Source of the DNA: Rubritepida sp.
GTDB lineage: Bacteria > Pseudomonadota > Alphaproteobacteria > Acetobacterales > Acetobacteraceae
Length of the DNA stretch: 6,646 nucleotides
Direction: 5' to 3'
Assembly (NCBI GenBank): GCA_028291485.1
Contig: JAQGHZ010000453.1
Coordinates: 1-6,646, forward strand
The notes below the pieces were generated by a model. The model had not been told where the DNA came from, searched no databases, and saw only the letters and a program-made list of their open reading frames with translations. Positions 1 through 5,496 of this stretch are shown here, one piece after another (positions within the stretch are counted from its first letter, which is position 1; every line of letters starts with the position of its first letter). The position numbers and the translations under genes are program-made.

Positions 1-1340
1 CGGATGCCGGGCTTCACGATGTCCTTCAGCTCGATCGCGCCCAGGATCCGCCCGTCCTTCGCGACGGCCAGCGGCGTGGCGCCGGCGCGGGCGATGCGGT
101 CGATCCCGGCGGCGAGCTCGGGCGGGACGGCCTTCTTCAGCGCGGCCGAAAGGCTGTCCACCGCGCCCTTGCGGTAGGAGCCCTGCGGCAGGTCCATGCC
201 CGAAAGCCGGGTCTGCGCGGTGAAGGGCACGGGGCGCGCGTCGGCCGGCATGCCGGGTGTGGCGACGCCGTACTTCTCCTTGGCGAAGACGAGGATGCTG
301 CGGCCCTCCGGCGTCTCGTCGGCGAGGCTCGCCAGCACCGCGGCCTCCGCCACCTCCTGGATGTTCACGCCGGGGGCGGCGATGAAGGACGCGGCCTGGC
401 GGTTGCCGAAGGTGATGGTGCCGGTCTTGTCCAGCAGCAGCACGTCCACGTCGCCCGCGGCCTCGACGGCACGGCCCGAGGTGGCCAGCACGTTGAAGCG
501 CACCAGCCGGTCCATGCCCGCGATGCCGATGGCCGAGAGCAGGCCGCCGATCGTCGTCGGGATCAGCGTCACCAGCAGGGCCGAGAGCACGACCACCGAG
601 GTGGCTGCGCCGCTGTAGCTGGAGAAGCCCACCAGCGTGACCACGGCGACCAGGAAGATGATCGTCATGCCGGCCAGAAGGATGTCGAGCGCGATCTCGT
701 TCGGCGTCTTCTGGCGCGAGGCGCCCTCCACCATCGCGATCATGCGGTCGAGGAAGGTGCTGCCGGGCTCGGCGGTGATGCGGACCAGGATCTGGTCACT
801 CACCACCAGCGTGCCGCCGGTGACGGCGCTGCGGTCGCCGCCGGCCTCACGGATGACGGGCGCGCTCTCGCCCGTCACGGCGCTCTCGTTCACGCTGGCG
901 ATGCCATGCACCACCTCGCCGTCCGAGGGGATGATCTCGCCGGCCTCGACCAGCACATGGTCGCCGCGGCGCAGGTCCGAGGCGTTGCGCGGGGCGGTGA
1001 TGGCGAGGTCGGCGGGGTTCGGGACCCAGCGCGCCACGGCCTCGCTGCGCGAGGCGCGGAGCGAGGCGGCGCGTGCCTTGCCACGGCCCTCGGCGACGGC
1101 TTCCGCGAAGGTCGCGAAGAGCACGGTCATCCAGAGCCAGAACGCGACGCCGGCCTGGAAGCCCCAGGTGCCGCCGAGCGCGGCGTCGCGGATGGCGAGC
1201 AGCGTGACGAGGATGGAGACCACCTCCGTCACGAAGATCACGGGATTGCGGATCAGATGCCGCGGGCTGAGTTTTCTGAACGCGTCCAGAACGGCGGCCC
1301 GGATGATGGGGCCGTCCAGGAGGGCGGGTGCGGTGGTCAT
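1..1340 (-). CDS. kdpB: Potassium-transporting P-type ATPase subunit B (partial, 3' end beyond window)
   Basis: This is the catalytic subunit of the KdpFABC high-affinity K+ uptake complex in the inner membrane; it hydrolyses ATP through a phospho-aspartate intermediate. The first 446 codons are visible, of about 680 usual for the family, so the ATP-binding domain is cut by the window edge. Seen in the protein: N-terminal membrane helices, the actuator-domain motif TGES at about residues 156-159, the ion-path motif PTTIGG at about 261-266, and the phosphorylation motif DKTGT with the aspartate at residue 304 (bases 417-431). These match the spacing of E. coli KdpB (D307; TGES serine 162, the inhibitory phosphorylation site). 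The ATG at 1340 has an AGGA ribosome-binding site 7 nt upstream. It follows kdpA after a 38-nt gap, in the normal operon order. The visible part has no frameshift or lost key residue. Identification is essentially certain. Confidence 0.97.
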   Translation of the reverse strand, partial: MTTAPALLDGPIIRAAVLDAFRKLSPRHLIRNPVIFVTEVVSILVTLLAIRDAALGGTWGFQAGVAFWLWMTVLFATFAEAVAEGRGKARAASLRASRSEAVARWVPNPADLAITAPRNASDLRRGDHVLVEAGEIIPSDGEVVHGIASVNESAVTGESAPVIREAGGDRSAVTGGTLVVSDQILVRITAEPGSTFLDRMIAMVEGASRQKTPNEIALDILLAGMTIIFLVAVVTLVGFSSYSGAATSVVVLSALLVTLIPTTIGGLLSAIGIAGMDRLVRFNVLATSGRAVEAAGDVDVLLLDKTGTITFGNRQAASFIAAPGVNIQEVAEAAVLASLADETPEGRSILVFAKEKYGVATPGMPADARPVPFTAQTRLSGMDLPQGSYRKGAVDSLSAALKKAVPPELAAGIDRIARAGATPLAVAKDGRILGAIELKDIVKPGI

Positions 1341-1359
1341 CTCGGTATCCTGTGTTTGA

Positions 1360-1373
1360 CGGTCCTCGGACCG
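1360..1373 (-). other. Small hairpin in the kdpA-kdpB gap
   Basis: The 38-nt gap between the kdpA stop and the kdpB start contains a 5-bp perfect inverted repeat, CGGTC/GACCG, closed by a 4-nt loop. No U-run follows on the minus strand, so it does not look like a terminator. It could affect relative expression or mRNA decay between kdpA and kdpB, but a stem this short can arise by chance in GC-rich DNA. Confidence 0.3.
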
Positions 1374-1378
1374 CGCTC

Positions 1379-3073
1379 TCAGAAGGTCGTGCCGGCGAGC
1401 ATCGCGAAGTGTTCCGCGACGGGGCCGAGGGCGAGGGCGGGCAGGTACTGCAGCCCGCCGAGGATCAGGATCACGCCCGCCAGGAGCCCGACGAAGAGCG
1501 GACCATGGGTGGGCAGCGTGCCCGGGCCTTCCGGCGTGCGTGGCTTGGCCGCGATGCTGCCGGCGATGGCCAGGACCGGGATCACGTAGGCGAAGCGGCC
1601 GAGCGCCATGGCGATGCCGAGCGTCGTGTCGAGCCAGGGCGTGTCCGCCGTCAGCCCGCCGAAGGCCGAGCCGTTGTTGCCCGCCGCCGAGGTGTAGGCG
1701 TAGAGCATCTCGGTCAGGCCGTGCGGGCCGGCATTCGCCAGCGACGACGTGCCGATGCCGATGTTCAGCGCCACGGCCGCGAAGCCGAGGATCACCGCGG
1801 GCAGCACGAGAACCGCCAGCATGGCGAGCTTGATCTCGCGGGCCTGCACCTTCTTGCCGAGATACTCGGGCGTGCGCCCGACCATCAGCCCGGCCACGAA
1901 GACGGAGAGCAGCGCGAAGACCACCATGCCGTAGAGGCCCGAGCCCACGCCGCCGGGCACGATCTCGCCGAGCTGGATGAGGAAGAGCGGGATCAGGCCA
2001 CCGAGCGGCGTGAAGCTGTCGAACATCGCGTTCACCGCGCCGCAGGAGGCGCCGGTCGTGGTCGCGGTGAAGAGCGCGACGAGCGCGTTGCCGAAGCGGA
2101 CGTCCTTGCCCTCCATATTGCCGAGATCGGACGCCACGCCGGCGGCGAGGTGCAGCGGGTTGCCGCCGGCCTCGGCCGCGTAGATGCCGAGCGTCGCGAC
2201 CAGCACGAAGCCCACCATCACGGCGAGCAGCGCGCGGCCCTGCCTGTTGTCGCCGACGATGCGGCCGAAGCTGAGGCAGAGGCCGAAGGGGATCACCACC
2301 TGGAGGATGATCTGGAAGGCGGTGGCCAGCGCCGAGGGCCCTTCGAAGGGGTGCAACGAGTTCATACCGAAGAAGCCGCCGCCGTTGGTGCCCAGATGCT
2401 TGATGGCGAGTTGGAAGCCGACGGGGCCGAGCGGGATGGTCTGCTCACCGCCGCCCAGCGTGGCGGCGGTGACGCTGGCGTCCAGCGTCTGCGGCACGCC
2501 CATCGCGATGAAGGCGAAGGCTGCGACGAGGGAGACCGGCAGCAGCACGTAGAGCGTGACGCGCGTCATGTCCGCCCAGAAATTGCCCAGCTGATGCAGG
2601 CCACCGCGCGCGAAGGCCCGAGCCACCGCGAAGGCCAGCGCGATGCCGGTCGCGGCGGACAGGAAGTTCTGCACGGTGAGGCCGGCCATCTGGCTGAAGT
2701 GCGACATCGCCGCCTCGCCGGAATAGGCCTGCCAGTTGGTGTTGGTGACGAAGGAGATCGCCGTGTTGAAGGCCAGGAAGGGCGGCACCCCGGCGAAGCC
2801 CTGCGGGTTCAGCGGCAGCACGCCCTGCAGGCGCAGGATCATGTAGAGCAGCACGAAGCCGCCCGCGTTGAAGGCCAGCATGGCGAGCAGATAGCGCTGC
2901 CAGGTCTGGCCCGCGGGATCCACGCCCGCGGCGCGCAGCAGCCCGCGGTCGAAACGGGCGAGGAAGCCGAGGCGTCCCTCCGCGATGGCGGCGAGCCATC
3001 GGCCCATGGGTACCGCCGCGATCACGGCGATGCCCAGCACGAGCGTGATCTGCGCCCAGCCATTGAAGGTCAT
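1379..3073 (-). CDS. kdpA: Potassium-transporting ATPase subunit A (K+ channel-like subunit)
   Basis: This is the K+-binding, channel-like subunit of KdpFABC in the inner membrane, related to the superfamily of K+ transporters (SKT). It has 564 residues, the normal family length (about 557-575), and is strongly hydrophobic with about ten membrane segments. All four selectivity-filter loops are readable: TNTNWQ at 110-115, GTNGGGFF at 228-235, TTGASCGA at 339-346 and SAAGNNGSAFGG at 462-473. Each closely matches the E. coli protein. An arginine lies at residue 493, as in the E. coli protein, where R493 has been linked to transport. The ATG at 3073 is 2 nt after the kdpF stop. Its upstream sequence has only a weak GAAAG-type ribosome-binding site, so translation is probably coupled to kdpF. 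The C terminus ends normally at a TGA. A long open frame on the opposite strand is a GC-bias shadow. Confidence 0.98.
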   Translation of the reverse strand: MTFNGWAQITLVLGIAVIAAVPMGRWLAAIAEGRLGFLARFDRGLLRAAGVDPAGQTWQRYLLAMLAFNAGGFVLLYMILRLQGVLPLNPQGFAGVPPFLAFNTAISFVTNTNWQAYSGEAAMSHFSQMAGLTVQNFLSAATGIALAFAVARAFARGGLHQLGNFWADMTRVTLYVLLPVSLVAAFAFIAMGVPQTLDASVTAATLGGGEQTIPLGPVGFQLAIKHLGTNGGGFFGMNSLHPFEGPSALATAFQIILQVVIPFGLCLSFGRIVGDNRQGRALLAVMVGFVLVATLGIYAAEAGGNPLHLAAGVASDLGNMEGKDVRFGNALVALFTATTTGASCGAVNAMFDSFTPLGGLIPLFLIQLGEIVPGGVGSGLYGMVVFALLSVFVAGLMVGRTPEYLGKKVQAREIKLAMLAVLVLPAVILGFAAVALNIGIGTSSLANAGPHGLTEMLYAYTSAAGNNGSAFGGLTADTPWLDTTLGIAMALGRFAYVIPVLAIAGSIAAKPRTPEGPGTLPTHGPLFVGLLAGVILILGGLQYLPALALGPVAEHFAMLAGTTF

Positions 3074-3075
3074 GT

Positions 3076-3165
3076 TCAGAGGCTTTCAGGCCGCAGCAGG
3101 GCCCAGAGGAGGTAGACGAGCAGGCCGAGTGCGACGGCGCCGCCGAGCCACAATTCGAGCGTCAT
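3076..3165 (-). CDS. kdpF: KdpF, small stabilising subunit of the K+ pump
   Basis: This 29-codon gene encodes a single-pass membrane peptide beginning MTLELWLGGAVALGLL and ending RPESL, with a central hydrophobic stretch of about 20 residues. E. coli KdpF is also 29 residues, sits immediately upstream of kdpA, and stabilises the KdpABC complex. Length, topology and position all agree here. The ATG at 3165 lies 2 nt after the stop of another tiny gene, and its own TGA is 2 nt before the kdpA ATG. No strong ribosome-binding site precedes it, which fits translational coupling. Such genes are easily missed by size cut-offs. Sequence identity to E. coli KdpF is low, as is normal in this family, so the call rests mainly on position and shape. 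Confidence 0.9.
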   Translation of the reverse strand: MTLELWLGGAVALGLLVYLLWALLRPESL

Positions 3166-3167
3166 GG

Positions 3168-3251
3168 TCACACGCGCTCGCAGGCCAGAACGTAGAGGGC
3201 GAGCACGGCGAATAAGCCGAGCCCGCCTGGAAGAAGCAGGATGTCAAGCAT
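3168..3251 (-). CDS. 27-aa single-helix membrane peptide at the head of the kdp operon
   Basis: A 27-codon frame starts at the ATG at 3251 and stops at the TGA at 3168-3170. The peptide begins MLDILLLPGGLGLF, continues as one hydrophobic helix, and ends in a polar ACERV tail with a single cysteine. The ATG has the best ribosome-binding site of the kdp genes in view (AGGGA, 5 nt spacer), while kdpF and kdpA downstream have weak ones. The 2-nt gap to kdpF is the same as the kdpF-kdpA gap. From memory, similar tiny frames with a C-terminal CE/DR-type tail occur ahead of kdpF in other proteobacteria and are usually left unannotated, but I cannot search to confirm. It could be an extra pump subunit, a second KdpF-like peptide, or mainly a leader that delivers ribosomes to kdpF and kdpA. 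Its function is unknown. Confidence 0.75.
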   Translation of the reverse strand: MLDILLLPGGLGLFAVLALYVLACERV

Positions 3252-3256
3252 GGCTG

Positions 3257-3261
3257 TCCCT
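3257..3261 (-). promoter_or_regulatory. Ribosome-binding site of the 27-aa kdp leader peptide
   Basis: The minus strand reads AGGGA, then CAGCC, then the ATG at 3251. This is a good Shine-Dalgarno match at 5-nt spacing. It fixes the start of the 27-aa frame and may be the main ribosome entry point for the peptide-kdpF-kdpA set. Confidence 0.65.
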
Positions 3262-3289
3262 ATGAGTTGGGGAAGCAAACCATGCTGCG

Positions 3290-3306
3290 GCGGCGCGTAG
3301 CGCCGC
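3290..3306 (-). other. 7-bp GC hairpin in the kdp leader
   Basis: GCGGCGC at 3290-3296 is perfectly complementary to GCGCCGC at 3300-3306 across a 3-nt loop. It lies about 40 nt upstream of the first kdp-operon start codon and would fold in the mRNA leader. No U-tract follows, so it is not a standard terminator. It may be a stability or regulatory element, or chance in GC-rich sequence. Confidence 0.4.
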
Positions 3307-3326
3307 GATGTGGAAGGAGGGGCCGC

Positions 3327-3356
3327 GATATAAGCGCGTCGTAAAGGCGGGTGCCT
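3327..3356 (-). promoter_or_regulatory. kdp promoter: Tentative kdp promoter region
   Basis: On the minus strand CTTATATC (3334-3327) is the best -10-like element between the upstream terminator and the first kdp start. The expected -35 position (about 3351-3356) reads AGGCAC, a poor match. A weak -35 would fit an activator-dependent promoter; kdp operons are classically switched on by the response regulator KdpE. A TTTAC element just upstream of the -10 might belong to a regulator site. A second TTATAT lies at 3471-3476, but it is right beside the terminator hairpin. This is a weak call. Confidence 0.25.
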
Positions 3357-3410
3357 GCTCGTATCGGCCTCGTGGCCCGCTACGTGAATCAGCGGCCTGT
3401 AAAGGGCTAC

Positions 3411-3436
3411 CGCATCGGGGCCTTTATCCCGATGCG
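3411..3436 (-). other. Perfect 9-bp inverted repeat with 8-nt loop
   Basis: CGCATCGGG at 3411-3419 is an exact reverse complement of CCCGATGCG at 3428-3436, with the loop GCCTTTAT between them. On the minus strand it is followed by GTAGCCCTTTACAGG, which has only a short T-run. It could be a backup terminator for the upstream block, an RNA structure in a long kdp leader, or a regulator-binding palindrome. It is the strongest intergenic palindrome in the window. Confidence 0.55.
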
Positions 3437-3476
3437 CGAATCGGTCCCATGGCGGATCCGGTCGGTTTTATATAAG

Positions 3477-3505
3477 GGGCGCCTGATGCGTAAATCAGGC
3501 CGCCC
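3477..3505 (-). terminator. Probable intrinsic terminator after the Bug-type binding-protein gene
   Basis: Five nucleotides after the binding-protein stop codon the minus-strand RNA can form an 11-bp stem, GGGC plus GCCTGAT pairing with ATCAGGC plus GCCC, with one bulged base and a 6-nt loop. It is followed by CTTATAT, a degenerate rather than pure U-tract. Position and stem strength favour termination. The imperfect U-run means some read-through into the kdp leader is possible. Confidence 0.65.
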
Positions 3506-3510
3506 GGCAC

Positions 3511-4482
3511 TTAGTCGATCTTGATATCGAGCGCCCGGACGGGCTCTTCCCAGCGCGCGCGGTCCTCGGCGATAAAGCGGCCGAAAGCCTCCGGCGTGTT
3601 GGTGCTGAGCACGGCAGCCTGGGCGCGGAAGACTTCCATCACCACCGGCACGCGCGCCGCCGCGGCGATCGCCTCGGCGAGCTTGTTCGTGGCCTCCATC
3701 GGCGTTCGTGCGGGGGCCAGCACGCCGAACCAGTTGCCGCCCTCCACGGGGACGCCGGCCTCGCGCAGCGTCGGCACGTCGGGCAGCAGCGCCACCCGCT
3801 CGGCCGCCGAGACGGCGAGCAGCTTCACGCGGCCATCGCGCGAAGCGGCCTCGGCGCCGCCGGCGGTGAGGAACATGCAATCCACCTGGCCGCCGATCAC
3901 CGCGGTGATGCCCGGCGCCTGGCCGGTGAAGGGCGCGTGCAGCGCCTCCAGCCCCGTCGCCTTCAGCAGCAGCTCCATGGTGAGGTGCGAGGTGCTGCCC
4001 ACGCCCCAGGAGGCGTAGCTCACGCGGCCCGGCTGGGCGCGCAGCTTGGCCAGGAAACCGGCGAGGTCGTTCACGCCCATGCCCTGGTTCACCGCCAGCG
4101 CGAAGGGCGCGCGGGCGAAGAGGCTGACGGGCTGGAAGTCCGTCACCGGATTGTAGGCGAGGCGGCGATAGACCAGCGGGTTGATCGCATGCGTCTCGGC
4201 ATTGCCGAGGATGAGCGTGTGCCCGTCCGGCGCCGAGCGCGCGACGACTTCCGTGCCCAGCGCGCCAGTGGCGCCCGGGCGGTTCTCGATCACCACGGGC
4301 TGGCCGAGCGGGCCCTGCATCGACTGCGCGATGGAGCGCATCACGACGTCGGCCAGCGCACCCGGCGGCCAGGGCACGACGATGCGCACCGGGCGCTCCG
4401 GGAAGGCGGCCAGCGCCGGTGCGGCGAGCGCGGTCGTGCCGGTCAGCGCCAGCAGCGCGCGGCGGTCGATGTTCGTGTTCAT
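3511..4482 (-). CDS. Bug/TctC-family periplasmic solute-binding protein
   Basis: This 323-aa protein has the family's usual length (about 320-330) and captures a carboxylate-type ligand in the periplasm. Residues 1-26 form an export signal with a twin arginine (DRRALLAL, R7-R8), so Tat export is possible, and a likely cut near ALA-AFP. Mature-family hallmarks follow: PVRIVVPWPPG at 31-41, VVIENRPGATG at 63-73, PDGHTL at 85-90, the ligand-loop region HAPFTGQAPG at 182-191, GGQVD at 197-201, and LLPDVPTLREAG at 232-243. The common PGG.xD ligand-loop pattern reads PGALAD here, which may reflect ligand preference. The ATG at 4482 overlaps the dehydrogenase stop as ATGA and has an AGGAAG ribosome-binding site. 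No TctA/TctB membrane partners are in view; such orphans are common in this family. The ligand is unknown, but coupling to a hydroxyacid dehydrogenase hints at a related acid. Confidence 0.93.
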   Translation of the reverse strand: MNTNIDRRALLALTGTTALAAPALAAFPERPVRIVVPWPPGALADVVMRSIAQSMQGPLGQPVVIENRPGATGALGTEVVARSAPDGHTLILGNAETHAINPLVYRRLAYNPVTDFQPVSLFARAPFALAVNQGMGVNDLAGFLAKLRAQPGRVSYASWGVGSTSHLTMELLLKATGLEALHAPFTGQAPGITAVIGGQVDCMFLTAGGAEAASRDGRVKLLAVSAAERVALLPDVPTLREAGVPVEGGNWFGVLAPARTPMEATNKLAEAIAAAARVPVVMEVFRAQAAVLSTNTPEAFGRFIAEDRARWEEPVRALDIKID

Positions 4483-5375
4483 GGCTTCCTGATCTCCACC
4501 CCTGCCCAGTTCTCGACGACCTTCGCGATCGACGTGAAGTCGCTCTCCTTGCCGTAGGTGGCGGCGGTGACGCCCAGCATCTGGCGCACGGCGCTGCCGA
4601 CCACCATCGGGATTCCCATCCCCTCCGCCTCGTCCACGCAGAGGCCGACATCCTTCAGCGAGAGGCCCGTGGTGAAGCCGAAATCGAAGGTGCGGGGGAT
4701 GATGGCACGCGGGAACTTGTCCTGCGTCGCGGAATTGCGACCGCTGCTGGCGTTGATGACCTCGCACATCAGCACGGGATCGAGCCCGGCCTTCACACCC
4801 ATGGCGATGGCCTCGGAGGAGGCCACCAGCGCGGTGGCGGCGAGCATGTTGTTGCAGAGCTTCATCACCTGCGCCGAGCCCGGCTTCTCGCCGCAGAAGA
4901 ACGGCTTGCCGAAGACTTTCAGCACTGGCTCCAGTGCGTCGTATTCACCACGAGGGCCGGACACCATCAGCGCCAGCGTGCCGGCGGCAGCGCCGGACTT
5001 TCCGCCGCTCACCGGGCAGTCGAAGACCGAGCGCCCGGCCTCGGCGAAGCCCGCGGCGACCTCGACTGCGACGCGCGGGCCGGTGGTGGAGAGGTCCACG
5101 AAGCAGCGGGCGCGCTGGCCGGCGATCACCCCGTCCGGGCCGAGCGCCACGGCGCGCAGGATGGCGGGGGTGGGCAGGCTGGCGAAGACGAGGTCCGCGC
5201 GGTCGCCGACCTCGCGGGGCGTGGCCGCCTCGGTGGCGCCTTTCGCGACGAGCTCGGCGACGAGGCTGGCCACGCGGTCACAGACGATGACCTTGTGCCC
5301 GGCCTCGAGCAGCCGCGCCGCCATGCGGCTGCCCATCTGGCCGAGGCCGATGAAACCCAGAACCTGGTCCGCCAT
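4479..5375 (-). CDS. NAD(P)-dependent beta-hydroxyacid dehydrogenase (3-hydroxyisobutyrate dehydrogenase family)
   Basis: This cytoplasmic oxidoreductase is 298 aa, typical of the family. It begins with a Rossmann nucleotide-binding motif, GFIGLGQMG at 7-15, then VDLSTTGP at 93-100, the substrate-binding loop DCPVSGGKSGA at 119-129, and GSAQVMKLCNN at 166-176, with the catalytic lysine at 172 and the conserved asparagine at 176. The C-terminal helical domain contains SLKDVGL at 239-245. The family covers 3-hydroxyisobutyrate, tartronate-semialdehyde reductase, L-threonate and similar enzymes; the motifs visible do not distinguish among them. The ATG at 5375 has a strong GGGAGGA ribosome-binding site. 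Upstream lies a promoter with an overlapping LacI-type operator. Its stop overlaps the binding-protein start by 4 nt, implying coupled translation. The pairing suggests uptake sensing and oxidation or reduction of a hydroxy or sugar acid. Confidence 0.93.
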   Translation of the reverse strand: MADQVLGFIGLGQMGSRMAARLLEAGHKVIVCDRVASLVAELVAKGATEAATPREVGDRADLVFASLPTPAILRAVALGPDGVIAGQRARCFVDLSTTGPRVAVEVAAGFAEAGRSVFDCPVSGGKSGAAAGTLALMVSGPRGEYDALEPVLKVFGKPFFCGEKPGSAQVMKLCNNMLAATALVASSEAIAMGVKAGLDPVLMCEVINASSGRNSATQDKFPRAIIPRTFDFGFTTGLSLKDVGLCVDEAEGMGIPMVVGSAVRQMLGVTAATYGKESDFTSIAKVVENWAGVEIRKP

Positions 5376-5394
5376 TCGCGGTCCTCCCTTTTAA

Positions 5395-5401
5395 CGATAC
5401 C
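5395..5401 (-). promoter_or_regulatory. Possible second operator half-site
   Basis: CGATACC at 5395-5401 exactly repeats the seven bases at 5460-5466 in the main operator, 65 bp away. It lies just upstream of the dehydrogenase ribosome-binding site, so a repressor bound at both places could form a loop or block leader extension. It lacks a clear inverted partner, so it is a half-site at best. Confidence 0.3.
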
Positions 5402-5426
5402 CTGGACGATGCGGCCATCCACGTAT

Positions 5427-5446
5427 GCTGGAGCCGCACGTCCAGC
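5427..5446 (-). other. 6-bp hairpin in the dehydrogenase mRNA leader
   Basis: GCTGGA at 5427-5432 pairs with TCCAGC at 5441-5446 across an 8-nt loop. With the promoter proposed here, transcription would start near 5457, so this stem would form close to the 5' end of the mRNA, about 50 nt before the start codon. Such 5' stems can slow decay. Chance is not excluded. Confidence 0.3.
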
Positions 5447-5452
5447 CTGGAA

Positions 5453-5468
5453 ATGATACCGATACCAT
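5453..5468. promoter_or_regulatory. Predicted LacI/GntR-type operator
   Basis: ATGATACCGATACCAT is a 16-bp imperfect palindrome with a central CG, the hallmark of LacI-family operators; 6 of 8 half-site positions pair. It resembles the E. coli GntR operator form ATGTTACCGGTAACAT, and the adjacent regulator is itself GntR-like. It overlaps the proposed -10 hexamer, so bound repressor would block RNA polymerase. The regulator gene ends 28 bp away. The site is predicted from pattern only. Confidence 0.65.
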
Positions 5469-5491
5469 AGACGCGGCGCGATGCCTGTCCA
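5464..5491 (-). promoter_or_regulatory. Predicted sigma70 promoter for the dehydrogenase-binding protein pair
   Basis: On the minus strand TGGACA (5491-5486; 5 of 6 to TTGACA) and TATGGT (5469-5464; 4 of 6 to TATAAT) are separated by 16 bp. Transcription would begin near 5457 and give a leader of about 80 nt. The -10 lies within the predicted operator, a standard repression layout. It would let the two downstream genes be controlled separately from the SDR-lacI genes upstream. Confidence 0.5.
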
Positions 5492-5496
5492 GCCTG

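Larger units (their letters stand above)
3252..3510. other. 259-bp intergenic region: structured kdp leader and promoter zone
   Basis: No reading frame here has a plausible start, ribosome-binding site or family resemblance on either strand. From right to left (transcription direction) it contains a terminator-like hairpin just after the binding-protein stop, an AT-rich patch, a perfect 9-bp hairpin, an imperfect hairpin around 3361-3383 (GTA/TAC and CGG/CCG arms), TATA-like sequence near 3327-3334, and a 7-bp GC hairpin at 3290-3306. GTAAAGG occurs at 3341-3347 and 3399-3405, and its near-inverse CCTTTAT at 3421-3427. The kdp promoter must lie here if the operon is transcribed independently. 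The region is less GC-rich than the flanking genes. Confidence 0.7.
5440..5496. repeat. 10-bp direct repeat flanking the operator
   Basis: GTCCAGCCTG occurs exactly at 5440-5449 and 5487-5496, with start points 47 bp apart, bracketing the -10/operator segment. The copy at 5487-5496 overlaps the proposed -35 hexamer. It could be a pair of sites for a second regulator, or a relic of a local duplication. Confidence 0.5.

Noticed and set aside
1328..3115. A 595-codon plus-strand open frame opposite kdpA
   Set aside because: Its product is rich in H, R, E, A and Q with no family resemblance and lies antisense to an unmistakable kdpA. High GC leaves few stops in this frame, so it is a shadow.
3252..3510. 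Possible tRNA, riboswitch or mobile-element remnant in the intergenic region
   Set aside because: No cloverleaf, no recognised riboswitch core and no terminal inverted repeats with target duplications; only short stems and repeats are visible.
3407..4651. An alternate minus-strand frame overlapping the binding-protein gene
   Set aside because: It is frame-shifted relative to the recognised protein, is arginine-rich, and runs through the terminator hairpin; no family features.
4482..4767. Longer N-terminal extension of the binding protein (start at 4767)
   Set aside because: It would add 95 residues ahead of a clear signal peptide and overlap the dehydrogenase out of frame. The ATG at 4482 has a ribosome-binding site and the ATGA overlap.
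4419..5456. Long plus-strand frames opposite the dehydrogenase
   Set aside because: Low-complexity, charged translations without domain motifs or ribosome-binding sites; the minus-strand frame has all the family motifs.
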